The notes under the pieces: model-generated | Database searches by the model: none | Told to the model about the DNA's origin: nothing | The model's input: the letters and a program-made list of their open reading frames with translations, nothing else | Part shown: positions 43,609 to 51,200 of the stretch, one piece after another | How the letters are laid out: each line of letters starts with the position of its first letter | Numbering within the stretch: position 1 is the first letter of the stretch | Position numbers and translations under genes: made by a program | Assembly (NCBI RefSeq): GCF_016598595.1 | Contig: NZ_CP066786.1 | Span: forward strand, 2,503,501 to 2,567,500 | Source of the DNA: Martelella lutilitoris | GTDB taxonomy: Bacteria; Pseudomonadota; Alphaproteobacteria; Rhizobiales; Rhizobiaceae | DNA: 64,000 nucleotides | Direction: 5' to 3'

Positions 43609-44433
43609 TCAGATGCGCCCCCGGCGCCTCAGGGAGGCGATGACGCGCTCCTCATTGGCCAGCATCAGCCGGTCGAATGTCTCGTCCGGCAGTTCGGATA
43701 TCGTCTTTGAGATGGTCAGGAATTTCTTTTCCGTCGGCGCGACGGCAACACCGTTGTTCAGATAGTCGAGCGCCTCCTGGATGCTTTTGGCCTTGTGTTC
43801 CTCGGACAGAACAAGGTCGAGCACCTTCTTCTGAAGCGGCCCGGCCTGCGCCGATAGCAGCTTCAGTTCGGTCTGCTTTTCCGCGATAGCGGTTCCGGCG
43901 AGGCGGGCGCGGCTGACCGGCGTCAGGTCTTTCCAGATCTTGACGGCAATCTGGATGGCGCGCGTCGAAAGACCGATCTTTTCGGCGATATCGACAGCAA
44001 ACGAAAAGATTTCGTTTGCAGCGCCATGCCGTGCGAGCGCGCCGGCCGTGCCGGCCCTGGTCTCCGGATGAAGCCGCTCATAGACCTGTTTCAGCTCATA
44101 GAGATGGTGGCAGCGATCGAGCGCGTTCAACTCGTTGCGGCCGAGGTTTTCCATAACCTCTTCGAGCCGGGCTTCATCGTCATTGGCTGCCGTCGACAGA
44201 CGCACCCGGATCGTCTCCAGCCCGATCAACCTGTGCGCTTCCAGTCGGCGCAGGCCGGTGACAAGGCTGTAACCGTCGTTCGATTTCCGCACCGTAATGG
44301 CGTTGATCTGCCCTTGGGCAGATATCAGCTGACCGAGCGCCTGAGCCCAGGCGGGATCAAAATCGCGGGCGCGATCATCGGGGATCGCGATCTGATCAAG
44401 AGGAAGTTCGAATTCACCGATTTGCATTGTCAT
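43609..44433 (-). CDS. ParB/Srx-domain phage protein
   Basis: A 274-residue protein. Residues ~10-100 match the ParB N-terminal domain (LPLDQIAIPDDRARDFDPAWAQALGQLISAQGQINAITVRKSNDGYSLVTGLRRLEAHRLIG in outline), including the GxRR(L)EA box that binds CTP in ParB. A KorB-like helical region with HTH (EKIGLSTRAIQIAVKIWKDL) follows. No parA or parS is visible, so it may act as a transcription regulator or nuclease rather than in partition. GGAGA precedes the ATG. Confidence 0.82.
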   Translation of the reverse strand: MTMQIGEFELPLDQIAIPDDRARDFDPAWAQALGQLISAQGQINAITVRKSNDGYSLVTGLRRLEAHRLIGLETIRVRLSTAANDDEARLEEVMENLGRNELNALDRCHHLYELKQVYERLHPETRAGTAGALARHGAANEIFSFAVDIAEKIGLSTRAIQIAVKIWKDLTPVSRARLAGTAIAEKQTELKLLSAQAGPLQKKVLDLVLSEEHKAKSIQEALDYLNNGVAVAPTEKKFLTISKTISELPDETFDRLMLANEERVIASLRRRGRI

Positions 44434-44482
44434 CTGTCTTCTCCGGCAACTGTCGGGTTGCCATTATTGCTGGTATGGTTGC

Positions 44483-44516
44483 GGTCTCCGGCGGTGGGGG
44501 AACATCGCCGGAGACC
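44483..44516. promoter_or_regulatory. Perfect 11-bp inverted repeat between divergent genes
   Basis: ggtctccggcg (44483-44493) pairs with cgccggagacc (44506-44516) across a 12-base G-rich loop. It lies in the 123-bp spacer between the ParB-like gene (minus) and the small plus-strand gene at 44557. No T tract follows, so an operator or RNA control element is more likely than a terminator. Confidence 0.5.
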
Positions 44517-44556
44517 TGTCATCACCCCGCAACACAGATACGGAGGGACGATTGAA

Positions 44557-44715
44557 ATGAGCGAAGAAACCGAACAGCGCATCGCCATGCTAGAAGCGCG
44601 CGTCGCCGATCTCGAACACCTGGTCAGATCATTGGCGGCAAGCAAAACAAACCTCGTCAGGAATTCGGCGCAGGCCGTGCATGGACAGAGGAAACCTCTC
44701 GGCCCGAAGCGATAG
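44557..44715 (+). CDS. Small coiled-coil protein (52 aa), antisense to the early operon
   Basis: Reads MSEETEQRIAMLEARVADLEHLV then a basic tail. The heptads form a short coiled coil resembling SlyX-like or phage accessory peptides. CGGAGGGA lies upstream of the ATG. Its 3' end overlaps the convergent gene at 44657-45046 by 59 bp. The longer upstream frame shadows the ParB-like gene. Confidence 0.5.
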   Translation: MSEETEQRIAMLEARVADLEHLVRSLAASKTNLVRNSAQAVHGQRKPLGPKR

Positions 44716-45046
44716 CTCTCGCAACCTCGACACAAAGAACCGGCTGCAGGGTGTAGGTCATCCAATCGAACATGAGCTCGGAGACCTTCGCAGGCAGCCC
44801 GTTCGCCTTCGCGCCCAAAAGGGAGAGAGCGATCTTTCCTGCCTCCGCGTCGATGAGACTGTCGTGGCAGCCTTCCGGTACTTGCTGCCGCAACCAGGTC
44901 TTCAGCGCCTCATTGACGATGCCGCCGAGGTTGTCATTGACGCCGGCAAACAGGACTCCATCTGCCCGAAGCGACTGGACGCCCGTGGAGCGGATAAGAT
45001 CGGCGGCGTCTACAATCACTTTCTCCAATGCATTCAAATCGTTCAT
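44657..45046 (-). CDS. Hypothetical early phage protein
   Basis: A 129-residue protein (MNDLNALEKVIVDAADLIRSTGVQSLRADGVLFAGV...), mostly helical with a conserved-looking C-terminal half (ELMFDWMTYTLQPVLCVEVARAIA). No recognised domain or membrane segment. It is 4 bp downstream of the membrane micro-protein genes in the same orientation. Confidence 0.65.
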   Translation of the reverse strand: MNDLNALEKVIVDAADLIRSTGVQSLRADGVLFAGVNDNLGGIVNEALKTWLRQQVPEGCHDSLIDAEAGKIALSLLGAKANGLPAKVSELMFDWMTYTLQPVLCVEVARAIASGREVSSVHARPAPNS

Positions 45047-45050
45047 TGCC

Positions 45051-45197
45051 TTAGTTCCTTCTGTCGCAGGTGTTGATCGCCCGCCGCCACACCGCGTCGA
45101 CGATCCAGATGATGGCGCCGAGAACGGCGACCACCTGCCAAAGCGCGATGCCCGGAGCGACGGGCGTACTGAAAAGGGAAAGGAGGGCGCGCAACAT
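45051..45197 (-). CDS. Membrane micro-protein (48 aa)
   Basis: ATG 45197 to TAA 45051. After MLRALLSLFSTPVAPG there is one transmembrane helix (IALWQVVAVLGAIIWIVDAVW) and a basic tail (RRAINTCDRRN). Start overlaps the upstream stop (TGATG). First in a tight set of three single-helix proteins; function unknown. Confidence 0.65.
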   Translation of the reverse strand: MLRALLSLFSTPVAPGIALWQVVAVLGAIIWIVDAVWRRAINTCDRRN

Positions 45198-45301
45198 CAG
45201 CGCGCACCGTCATCGGTGATGAACCACGCCACCACGGCCGCTAGAACGAACAGCACAAGCACGACGGCCAGTCCGATCCAGATCCAGTCAACAAGGCTCA
45301 T
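45197..45301 (-). CDS. Membrane micro-protein (34 aa)
   Basis: ATG 45301 to TGA 45197. Almost the whole protein is one transmembrane helix (WIGLAVVLVLFVLAAVVAWFI) with a polar tail TDDGAR. Overlaps both neighbours by 1-4 bp, so it is probably translated by coupling. Confidence 0.6.
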   Translation of the reverse strand: MSLVDWIWIGLAVVLVLFVLAAVVAWFITDDGAR

Positions 45302-45444
45302 GACGCGCTCCTGACCTGAAGAACGATCTCGGCCAGGCGCTCGAACCAGATCGAGAACACCAGAATGAAGGCAACGAGAACGATCAGCGCGCAGGCCTCG
45401 CGCAGTAGGTCGAGCAGGGTTTCGATGATGGGAACGGAATTCAT
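45298..45444 (-). CDS. Membrane micro-protein (48 aa)
   Basis: ATG 45444 to TGA 45298. One helix (ACALIVLVAFILVFSIWF) flanked by amphipathic ends (PIIETLLDLLRE; ERLAEIVLQVRS). ATGA overlap with the next micro-protein and with the gene upstream. Confidence 0.62.
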   Translation of the reverse strand: MNSVPIIETLLDLLREACALIVLVAFILVFSIWFERLAEIVLQVRSAS

Positions 45445-45797
45445 GCCGCTGCCCTTTCCCGGCGAAAGCGCATCGCAATCGACCGCAGGATCTCGAACTC
45501 GAATTCGTTGACCAATGCGACGATGACCTTCTGGTCGATCGACAGATCATCGAATGCCGCCTCGATATCGAAGCCCGGAGAGGAAACGCCGTGGCCGAAA
45601 CTGAAGATGCCGGGACCGTTGTCAGCACCCGCGTCGAGAATGCGGTGAATCGCGCGGCGCTGCCTGGGGCTGGAGGAAAACTGTTCCGGCGCGATGTCGA
45701 CGCGTGACGCCAGAGCGATCTCGATCGCCTCGTCGAGCGTCAGAGGCGCGCCGACCGTGTCAGAAACCGGCCGGTCATGGGACAGAAGAGCCGTCAT
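45441..45797 (-). CDS. Hypothetical early phage protein
   Basis: A 118-residue protein directly after ner (ATGA overlap). It opens with LTLDEAIEIALASRVDIAPEQFSSSPRQRRAIHRIL, helical, then a Gly-rich turn (GPGIFSFGHG) and an acidic helix (SIDQKVIVALVNEFEFEIL). Not recognised; its place suggests an early regulatory or accessory role. Confidence 0.65.
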   Translation of the reverse strand: MTALLSHDRPVSDTVGAPLTLDEAIEIALASRVDIAPEQFSSSPRQRRAIHRILDAGADNGPGIFSFGHGVSSPGFDIEAAFDDLSIDQKVIVALVNEFEFEILRSIAMRFRRERAAA

Positions 45798-46093
45798 GCC
45801 GCCCTCCTGCTGTCAGAAACCGCATCCGATTTTTGACTTTCTAACGGTCCCCACTTTCGGCTATCGTAAATCCGGTGCTTCGTTGAGGTATACCGGTCCG
45901 GCCAGAGAACCTTGGCATCGACGCCGATGAAGTCGGCGATGATCTGCTGATCGATCGTGTTCTTCTGGCGTGAGACCTTGCGGAATGAATTCGGATTGCG
46001 GCCGTTCAGAAGGGCGAGCTTTTCGAGCGTCATATCGCGCTCATGGATCTGCCAGAGGATTCTCTTCCAGGTCCAGGTGGTCGGTTTACTCAT
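45794..46093 (-). CDS. ner: Ner-like transcription regulator (Nlp/SfsB family)
   Basis: A 99-residue protein. WKRILWQIHERDMTLEKLALLNGRNPNSFRKVSRQKNTIDQQIIADFIGVDAKVLWPDRY matches Mu Ner and the Nlp/SfsB HTH family throughout, including the conserved ending PxxxWPxRY. Ner represses early and repressor promoters during lytic growth. GCAGGAG lies eight bases before the ATG at 46093; the frame to 46162 runs through the leader hairpins and is not used. First gene of the leftward early operon. Confidence 0.9.
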   Translation of the reverse strand: MSKPTTWTWKRILWQIHERDMTLEKLALLNGRNPNSFRKVSRQKNTIDQQIIADFIGVDAKVLWPDRYTSTKHRIYDSRKWGPLESQKSDAVSDSRRAA

Positions 46094-46108
46094 GCGAAAC
46101 TCCTGCCT

Positions 46109-46180
46109 GAAAGCGGGCGCGGCAACGCCCGCTTTCTTTAGGTTGGTTTGGAACAACAGCACCCCGCTGCAATGGGGTGC
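46109..46180 (-). promoter_or_regulatory. Two perfect hairpins in the ner leader
   Basis: gaaagcgggcg (46109-46119) pairs with cgcccgctttc (46126-46136), loop cggcaa; gcacccc (46159-46165) pairs with ggggtgc (46174-46180). Both lie in the 5' leader of the early transcript, the first ending 16 bases before the ner ATG. They could act in attenuation or RNA stability. Confidence 0.5.
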
Positions 46181-46187
46181 ACAGTGA

Positions 46188-46233
46188 GAATTATTCCAAA
46201 TTAGGAATTACGTCAATTCCTAATTTGGAATAA
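46188..46233. promoter_or_regulatory. Early operator palindrome and early promoter
   Basis: ttattccaaattaggaatt (46191-46209) and aattcctaatttggaataa (46215-46233) are exact inverted repeats around acgtc. Each arm is itself a near-dyad of the form TTCC-N6-GGAA, so two repressor or Ner dimers could bind side by side. On the minus strand TTGACG (46216-46211), 17 bases, then TAATTC (46193-46188) fits a sigma-70 promoter for the early operon whose -35 lies in the palindrome centre. The repressor GTG is 6 bp beyond the right edge. Confidence 0.8.
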
Positions 46234-46239
46234 CTGGAT

Positions 46240-46920
46240 GTGCACGTGGCTAAAAAGGAAGACCCAGAGGAGCTGGCTTTTCGAAAGAGGGTTCGAGATG
46301 CCATCCAGGCAGGCGGTAAGTCCGGTGAGATGGCAAAAAAGACAGGTATCCCGGTCGGAACCCTCAACAAATACGTTGCGTTAACTTCGACGCCATCAGG
46401 TGTTAACGCCATTAAGATAGCAAAAGCTCTGAATTTGACTGTCGAGCAACTCGCAGATGGCGATATGCAATCAACGGCCAGCCAGTCGCTTCACACTGAG
46501 GATATGGTGAGCGTTCGTTTCCAGGATCTCAGGGTTTCGGCTGGTCCGGGTCTCACCGTGATCGATGAACGCAACGCTGAAATGATTGGCTTAAGCCGGC
46601 GCATACTGAACGAACTCGGCCTATCGCCACTCCAGACACTGATCATGATGGTCGATGGCGACTCCATGTCGCCTACCATCACTGACGGAGCAGTGATCTT
46701 CGTAGACCGAAATGAACGGCAGCTGCGAGAGGGGAAAGTCTATGTGTTGTCGCTGGCAGGGGATTTGGTCGTTAAACGCATCCAACTCGATTTCGACGGA
46801 GGCGTAACATTGCTGTCTGACGCAGACGGACCTGCTTTTCCTCCGCGCAAAATTGACCCGGTTGATGTCGAGCACGTAAACGTGGTGGGGCGCGTCGTGT
46901 GCGCCATGTCGCCTGTGTAA
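46240..46920 (+). CDS. Phage repressor, LexA-like (HTH + S24 peptidase)
   Basis: A 226-residue protein, GTG start at 46240 (GTG 46246 is an alternative). Residues ~25-70 form a helix-turn-helix (GEMAKKTGIPVGTLNKYVALTSTPSGVNAIKIAKALNL). The C-terminal half is an S24/LexA-type domain with Ser in VDGDSMSPT and Lys in GDLVVKRIQ, the Ser-Lys pair for RecA-stimulated self-cleavage. It should keep the lysogen by binding the operator at 46191-46233 and allow SOS induction. It is divergent from ner, as Mu c is. Confidence 0.9.
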   Translation: MHVAKKEDPEELAFRKRVRDAIQAGGKSGEMAKKTGIPVGTLNKYVALTSTPSGVNAIKIAKALNLTVEQLADGDMQSTASQSLHTEDMVSVRFQDLRVSAGPGLTVIDERNAEMIGLSRRILNELGLSPLQTLIMMVDGDSMSPTITDGAVIFVDRNERQLREGKVYVLSLAGDLVVKRIQLDFDGGVTLLSDADGPAFPPRKIDPVDVEHVNVVGRVVCAMSPV

Positions 46921-46943
46921 AATCCAGCTGGGAAAGGCGCAGT

Positions 46944-47465
46944 ATGAAGTGCTTGTCTATCGTGGTTTCGGCGGCCCTACTCTTGCCAACAGTAGGGTTT
47001 TGCGCTGATCAACCTACTGCCGAGGAGACCGTTGCGTTTATCCTTTATGGTATCGAGAATGGAAGCTATGTAGATGTCGGCTCCACCTCGCTCGGGACAT
47101 ATAAAAGTGGCATTGTATCCCAGACGAGTTCAGCCCCAGCCGAGTATTCTTTTCCCGCCGGCATGGGAGAGTACAGCAGCATCTCTGTGAAGCAGACTGA
47201 TCCATGCGTTTTTAGCGTCATTAGCCGCGATAAGGCCGGACAGAACGAAAGCCGCAGTTACGACTTCAACCATTTCGCCACGTTGGTTTTTACCAGCCGG
47301 GGTGATGGACGGATTGGCTTCTCTGGAGAATGCCCGATCGTGCGAGAGGACGGCAATTGTGGGAAGAACGGAACGGTCAAGGTCGACAACATAATCTTCG
47401 CGGACCGATTGGAAAAAGCAGTCGATTTTTTGAAGCAGACCTATTGTCCGGGAGCGCCGTTTTGA
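46944..47465 (+). CDS. Secreted accessory protein co-oriented with the repressor
   Basis: A 173-residue protein with a clear Sec signal peptide (MKCLSIVVSAALLLPTVGFCA). The mature part is beta-rich with Cys pairs (TDPCVFSV; GECPIVREDGNCGKNG; QTYCPGAPF). The segment EETVAFILYGIENGSY resembles openings of small periplasmic proteins. It starts 23 bp after the repressor stop with GGAAAGG before the ATG, so it is probably made from the repressor transcript in the lysogen. Function unknown; a lysogenic conversion factor is an inference. Confidence 0.7.
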   Translation: MKCLSIVVSAALLLPTVGFCADQPTAEETVAFILYGIENGSYVDVGSTSLGTYKSGIVSQTSSAPAEYSFPAGMGEYSSISVKQTDPCVFSVISRDKAGQNESRSYDFNHFATLVFTSRGDGRIGFSGECPIVREDGNCGKNGTVKVDNIIFADRLEKAVDFLKQTYCPGAPF

Positions 47466-47941
47466 GGTTTGGTATTTCAGTTCGGAGCATACTTCGACTG
47501 CCGACCATCCATTTCGATACATCGCGCTCGGAATAACGAAAAATATATTTAAAACAATGCTCTATTAATGGTCGGCAGTTTTCGTTGATGGTCGGCACAG
47601 ATTGCCGACCTTGACGCCTGCGATTGAAACTACCTTTGGCGCAAAATCCGGCCTGCTCTTGTGTCGGCGATGCGCGGGGCGGATCGGCAAAGCAGCGAAA
47701 AGCCTGCAATTCAGCGGCCCTGGTCGGTTTGAGGGCTTTATGCGCAAAGTGAGCGGCTTCCGGCGTTTTCTGATAGCATTCTGATCGAGAATGCGATGAT
47801 TTTCGCCGTTTTCGATCCGCCTTTTGCATTTTGTGCACCGCAAATCTGGAAGCCGTTAGCGAATATTCCCTTTTAAACTCAGCGAGTTAATCGCTCAGAC
47901 CCCACACCACCCCCGTGTGACAAAGGTATTACCCCCCTACA
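47466..47941. other. Prophage early (left) end: repeats and transposase sites
   Basis: About 475 bp with no gene. It contains four copies of TGGTCGGCA or its complement (47499-47508, 47568-47577, 47588-47597, 47602-47611), an AT-rich tract between the first two, an outward copy of acctttggcgcaaaa at 47632-47646 identical to that at 7052-7066, and the terminal site ccgtgtgacaaaggt (47913-47927, inward on the minus strand) beginning at the 15th base from the ACA end. Confidence 0.7.
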
Positions 47942-47946
47942 CCGGC
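47942..47946. repeat. Target-site duplication CCGGC, right copy
   Basis: Abuts the terminal ACA of the prophage and repeats 7033-7037. See the mobile element entry. Confidence 0.9.
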
Positions 47947-48201
47947 AATCGTGCCAAACCGCTCGTTCGGCACGTCCCAATAGCTGAGGCTGAGCGTCAT
48001 CAGATAGGGCGCACTGTCGGCAATGTCAGACGGATCGAGCCGCAGCCTCATGTTGCGGATGTCGTTCTCGCCCCGCTCGAAGGAAAGCGCATAACAGGTG
48101 CCGCTGATCGTCTCGGCCGTATCCTGTTGCGCAATAACGAATGACGCAGACAAGAGAACAGTCATAAAAACAGAGACTTGTGCGGCTTTTCTAATTTTCA
48201 T
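47942..48201 (-). pseudogene. 5' half of phage-interrupted gene for an exported peptidoglycan-binding protein
   Basis: Starts ATG 48201, overlapping the CHAT gene stop by 4 bp (ATGA), and encodes a signal peptide (MKIRKAAQVSVFMTVLLSA) and the first ~86 residues of the protein whose remainder is at 6564-7037. In the lysogen the frame runs into the phage and stops after GVGG at 47929, giving a 90-residue truncated product. In the uninterrupted strain it would be the last gene of the CHAT operon. The intact 242-residue protein would be periplasmic and bind peptidoglycan. Confidence 0.9.
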
Positions 48202-51200
48202 CGCCAGTTCCCCATCAGCATGAAAGGCGCCCAGAAGATCGGGTGATCGAAATCATAGGTGATCGGCGAACCCGGATCGGCGGGAAGGCCGAGGCGGCCA
48301 GCGGTCTGGAAGACGACGCTTTCCCTGTCGAGCACATCGCGATCGCCGATCCGGCGCTGGATGAATTCGCGCTGGGCGGTCGCCAGCGCCTCGGCCTTGG
48401 ACAGACCGCCGAATTCGCGCAATTCATAGAAGCGCTGCATGATCAGCGGCGTCGAAATATCGAGCACCGGCCAGAGGGTCGCCAGCGTCGCCTTGGCGCC
48501 GCGCTCGCCGGTGACCTTGGCAAGGCTCTCGATCTCGCGTCCGTCCGAGCCCGGATTGGCCCGGCCCGTCTCGCAGGCCGACCAGGTCAGAAGGTCGACA
48601 TTGGAGAAATCGAAATCGCCGGCCGTTCCCTTGATCTCGCTCACCGGCAGATGCTCGCCGGTGCCCAGCAGAAGGTAGGAATCGTCCTCGTTGTTGCCGA
48701 GCACGAAATGCGAGGCGACATGCACCGTCCCTGCCCCGACAGACGAGGACCCGCCGATCGTCAGCGCCTCGGCAAGGGCTGACCGGTCGAAGGCCTCATC
48801 GAGCGCGAGAGCGCCATCCATGAAACCGTAGCGCTCGTCGCCGCTCAAAAGCCCGCCGAATTCCAGCGCCACGCCCGGCAGCTCGGAGAAATCGCCGACC
48901 GCACGGGTCAGCCCCAGCCCGGCAAAGGGCGTCTCGGCCACGGCAACGCCGGTGATCTCGCTCTCGCTGCTGGTGAGGCTGGCGATATCATAGCGCTCCA
49001 CCAGATATTCCGCGCCGTCATAAAGCGCCTGATAGGGCAGATAGCGAAGCCGCCTGTCCTGCGAGAGCAGCAGAAGATCGGGATCAATCCGGGCAAGATC
49101 GTCCTCCACCGGCCCGATCAGAAGGTCATGGAGCATCTCGCTCTCGGCGCGCGGATCGCTGAAGAAATCGTTGAACTTGAGATGCAGATCGGCGAGCACC
49201 GCATTGAGCGTGGCCTCCGAGAACGGTTCGCCGTTCCAGCTGTCGATCGTGTAGCTCAGTTGTTCGTCCCGCGATGTCAGCAGGATGTTGAGCCGATCCG
49301 GCATCACCAGATAATGCAGCGCCACCGCATTGGTTTGCAGACCGGACAGGATGGTCGCCTGGACGGATTGCTCGGCAAGCGGCGTCTCGCTCGCCGGCTC
49401 GCTCTCCTCGAGATCGGCAAGCGCCGCGAAGATCGTCTCCAGCCCGGCCTGATACGCAACATCTGCCTCGGCGAGCTCACCGTTCAGAACATTCAGCCGC
49501 TCCTGCTCCGCCGCCGTGAGCGTGCCCGCCTCCTGGCGCGAAAGCAGGGCGTCGCGCTCGCGCACATCGGCAATGGCTGGCGGCTGAAGCGCGGCAATGG
49601 CCGCCTGAAGCGCCGTCTCCGCCTCCGTCAGCGGCAAGGTCGCGAAGGCATCGCCGGCAAAGTCCAGATCGCGATCGGTAAACTGGAAGGCTTCGAAATC
49701 CTTCAGCAGGCCGAGGACGAATTCGGCATCGCTCAGTCGGTCCTGCTGGATGAAGAGGTCGGCAAGCCAGCGATAATTGTCGGCGATCAGATCGCGGAAG
49801 CAGCCGCGCAGGTTCTCCGGCAGGGTCGCAAGGTCCGCCCGCACGCCCTGCAGCCGGTTGATCGCCTGCTTGGCGAGCAGAACGGCAAGCGAATCCGAGC
49901 CGAGGGCAAAGGCGCGCTCGCTGGCATTGGAGAGATGGCAGACGCGGGTGAGCTCGGCCGACAGCGGCCCCTCGGAGAGTTCGCGCAACCGGTCGAGCCG
50001 GAGTTCGGCGGAAAGCGCCGTCAGCTCCATGGCCAGCGCCTGGCCATTATCGCCGGCCGCCTGCAGCGCATCGCCGTAGCGCCTGGCGGAATTGACGAAG
50101 CCAAGACTTGTGCCGCCGCGCGCGCGCACCGCCGCGAAGGTCTCGGCAGCCGACTGAAGGTCCGGCAGCGGCGGCTCCGCTTCCGGATCGGCGGCGCGGA
50201 TCAGGCGGAGAAAATCGGCCGCCGCCTTGTCGCCGTTGGAAGCCATCAGGCCGAGGAAGCCGACCAGCCCGTCCGGCAGCGATTGCAGGTCGCCGGGCGC
50301 CCGGTTTTCCACCAGCCGGCGGATCGTGGCGTTGCGGATATTGCTTCCCTCGCGGTCATCGGCAGGGCTGGTCAACGCGCCGAGCTCATAGTCCTTCGCC
50401 CGCTCCGCCCGCTCGGCAGCACCGCGAAAATCGCCATAGGCCGCGAGCACGTCGACAAGCTCGATGGAATCGAGCGCCATCAGCCGGTCAAAGCCCACGG
50501 CAACAAGATCGGCGCCAAAGCGTCCGGCGGCAAACTGCTTGGCGACGGTCTCGCAACTCTGCCAGTCATCGTCGCAGACGCGCGCCAGCGTGGCCTCGGC
50601 CACATCGACGGGCGCTGCGCCATCGTCTGCCGCGCGCGCCATGCGCATGTCATAGGCAACAGCGCCGGCAACCGATTCCCGCCTGATGCTGTCGCGCTCG
50701 AAGCCCTCAGGCGCGCCCTCATAACGCTGCTTGAACACCCGAAGGAAATCCTCGGCCTTGTATTCAGAGATCTCCGGAAAGGCATCGAGAAGCCGCGCCA
50801 GCTTGAAGAGCGCTTCGGCGTCTCCCTTCTCGGCCGCCTTGGCCAGCCACTTCGCGCCCTCCATCGGGTCGAGCACCGCGCCGCATTCCGCGCAGAGATT
50901 GGTCTCGGCAAGCCGCGCGGCAAAGGCAGCGGACCGGTCGGCGGCGGTCGCGATCATCATCGCTCCCGCAGGCGACAGGAGCGCCGGGCTGCCATCCATC
51001 ATCCGGTTGGCAAGGAAGTCGGCAATCCAGGAATGGGAGAAGGCCCAGTCGGCATCCGGTCCGTAGTCCTCGGCTTTCCGGCCAGCGAGATCGACAAGCG
51101 CCTGATACCAGGAAAGTGCGGCCGCAATCGCCTCGGGCGTGGCGCCATCTGCCTGCCGCGCCAGCTGCGCCATGGCAAAGCCTTCGCCGGCTTCAGCCGC

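Larger units (their letters stand above)
7038..47941 (-). mobile_element. Mu-like transposable prophage, 40.9 kb, apparently complete
   Basis: The element begins TGT and ends ACA, is bounded by CCGGC duplications, and is integrated by transposition, with no integrase or att core. It encodes MuA (DDE transposase) and MuB (ATPase), Ner and LexA-like repressors, GemA, Mor, endolysin/holin/spanins, Mu-type terminase, DUF935 portal, gpF, gpG and gpI, plus a lambda-like long flexible tail, so the virion should be a siphovirus of the B3/D3112/RcapMu style rather than a Mu myovirus. The early end is at 47941 and the late end at 7038; nearly all genes run leftward. All essential modules look open. The only clear decay is the methylase remnant at the late end. 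Confidence 0.95.

Noticed and set aside
43609-44433. Plasmid partition locus
   Set aside because: No ParA and no repeated parS; the ParB-like gene lies in a phage early operon.
7038-47941. Gene transfer agent or integrase-type prophage
   Set aside because: MuA/MuB, gemA, mor, 5-bp duplication and TG...CA ends identify a transposable phage; there is no integrase.
7038-47941. Mu-type contractile tail
   Set aside because: No sheath, baseplate wedge or gpP/gpQ-type genes; the tail tube, chaperone, tape measure, NlpC and J-like order is that of a siphovirus.
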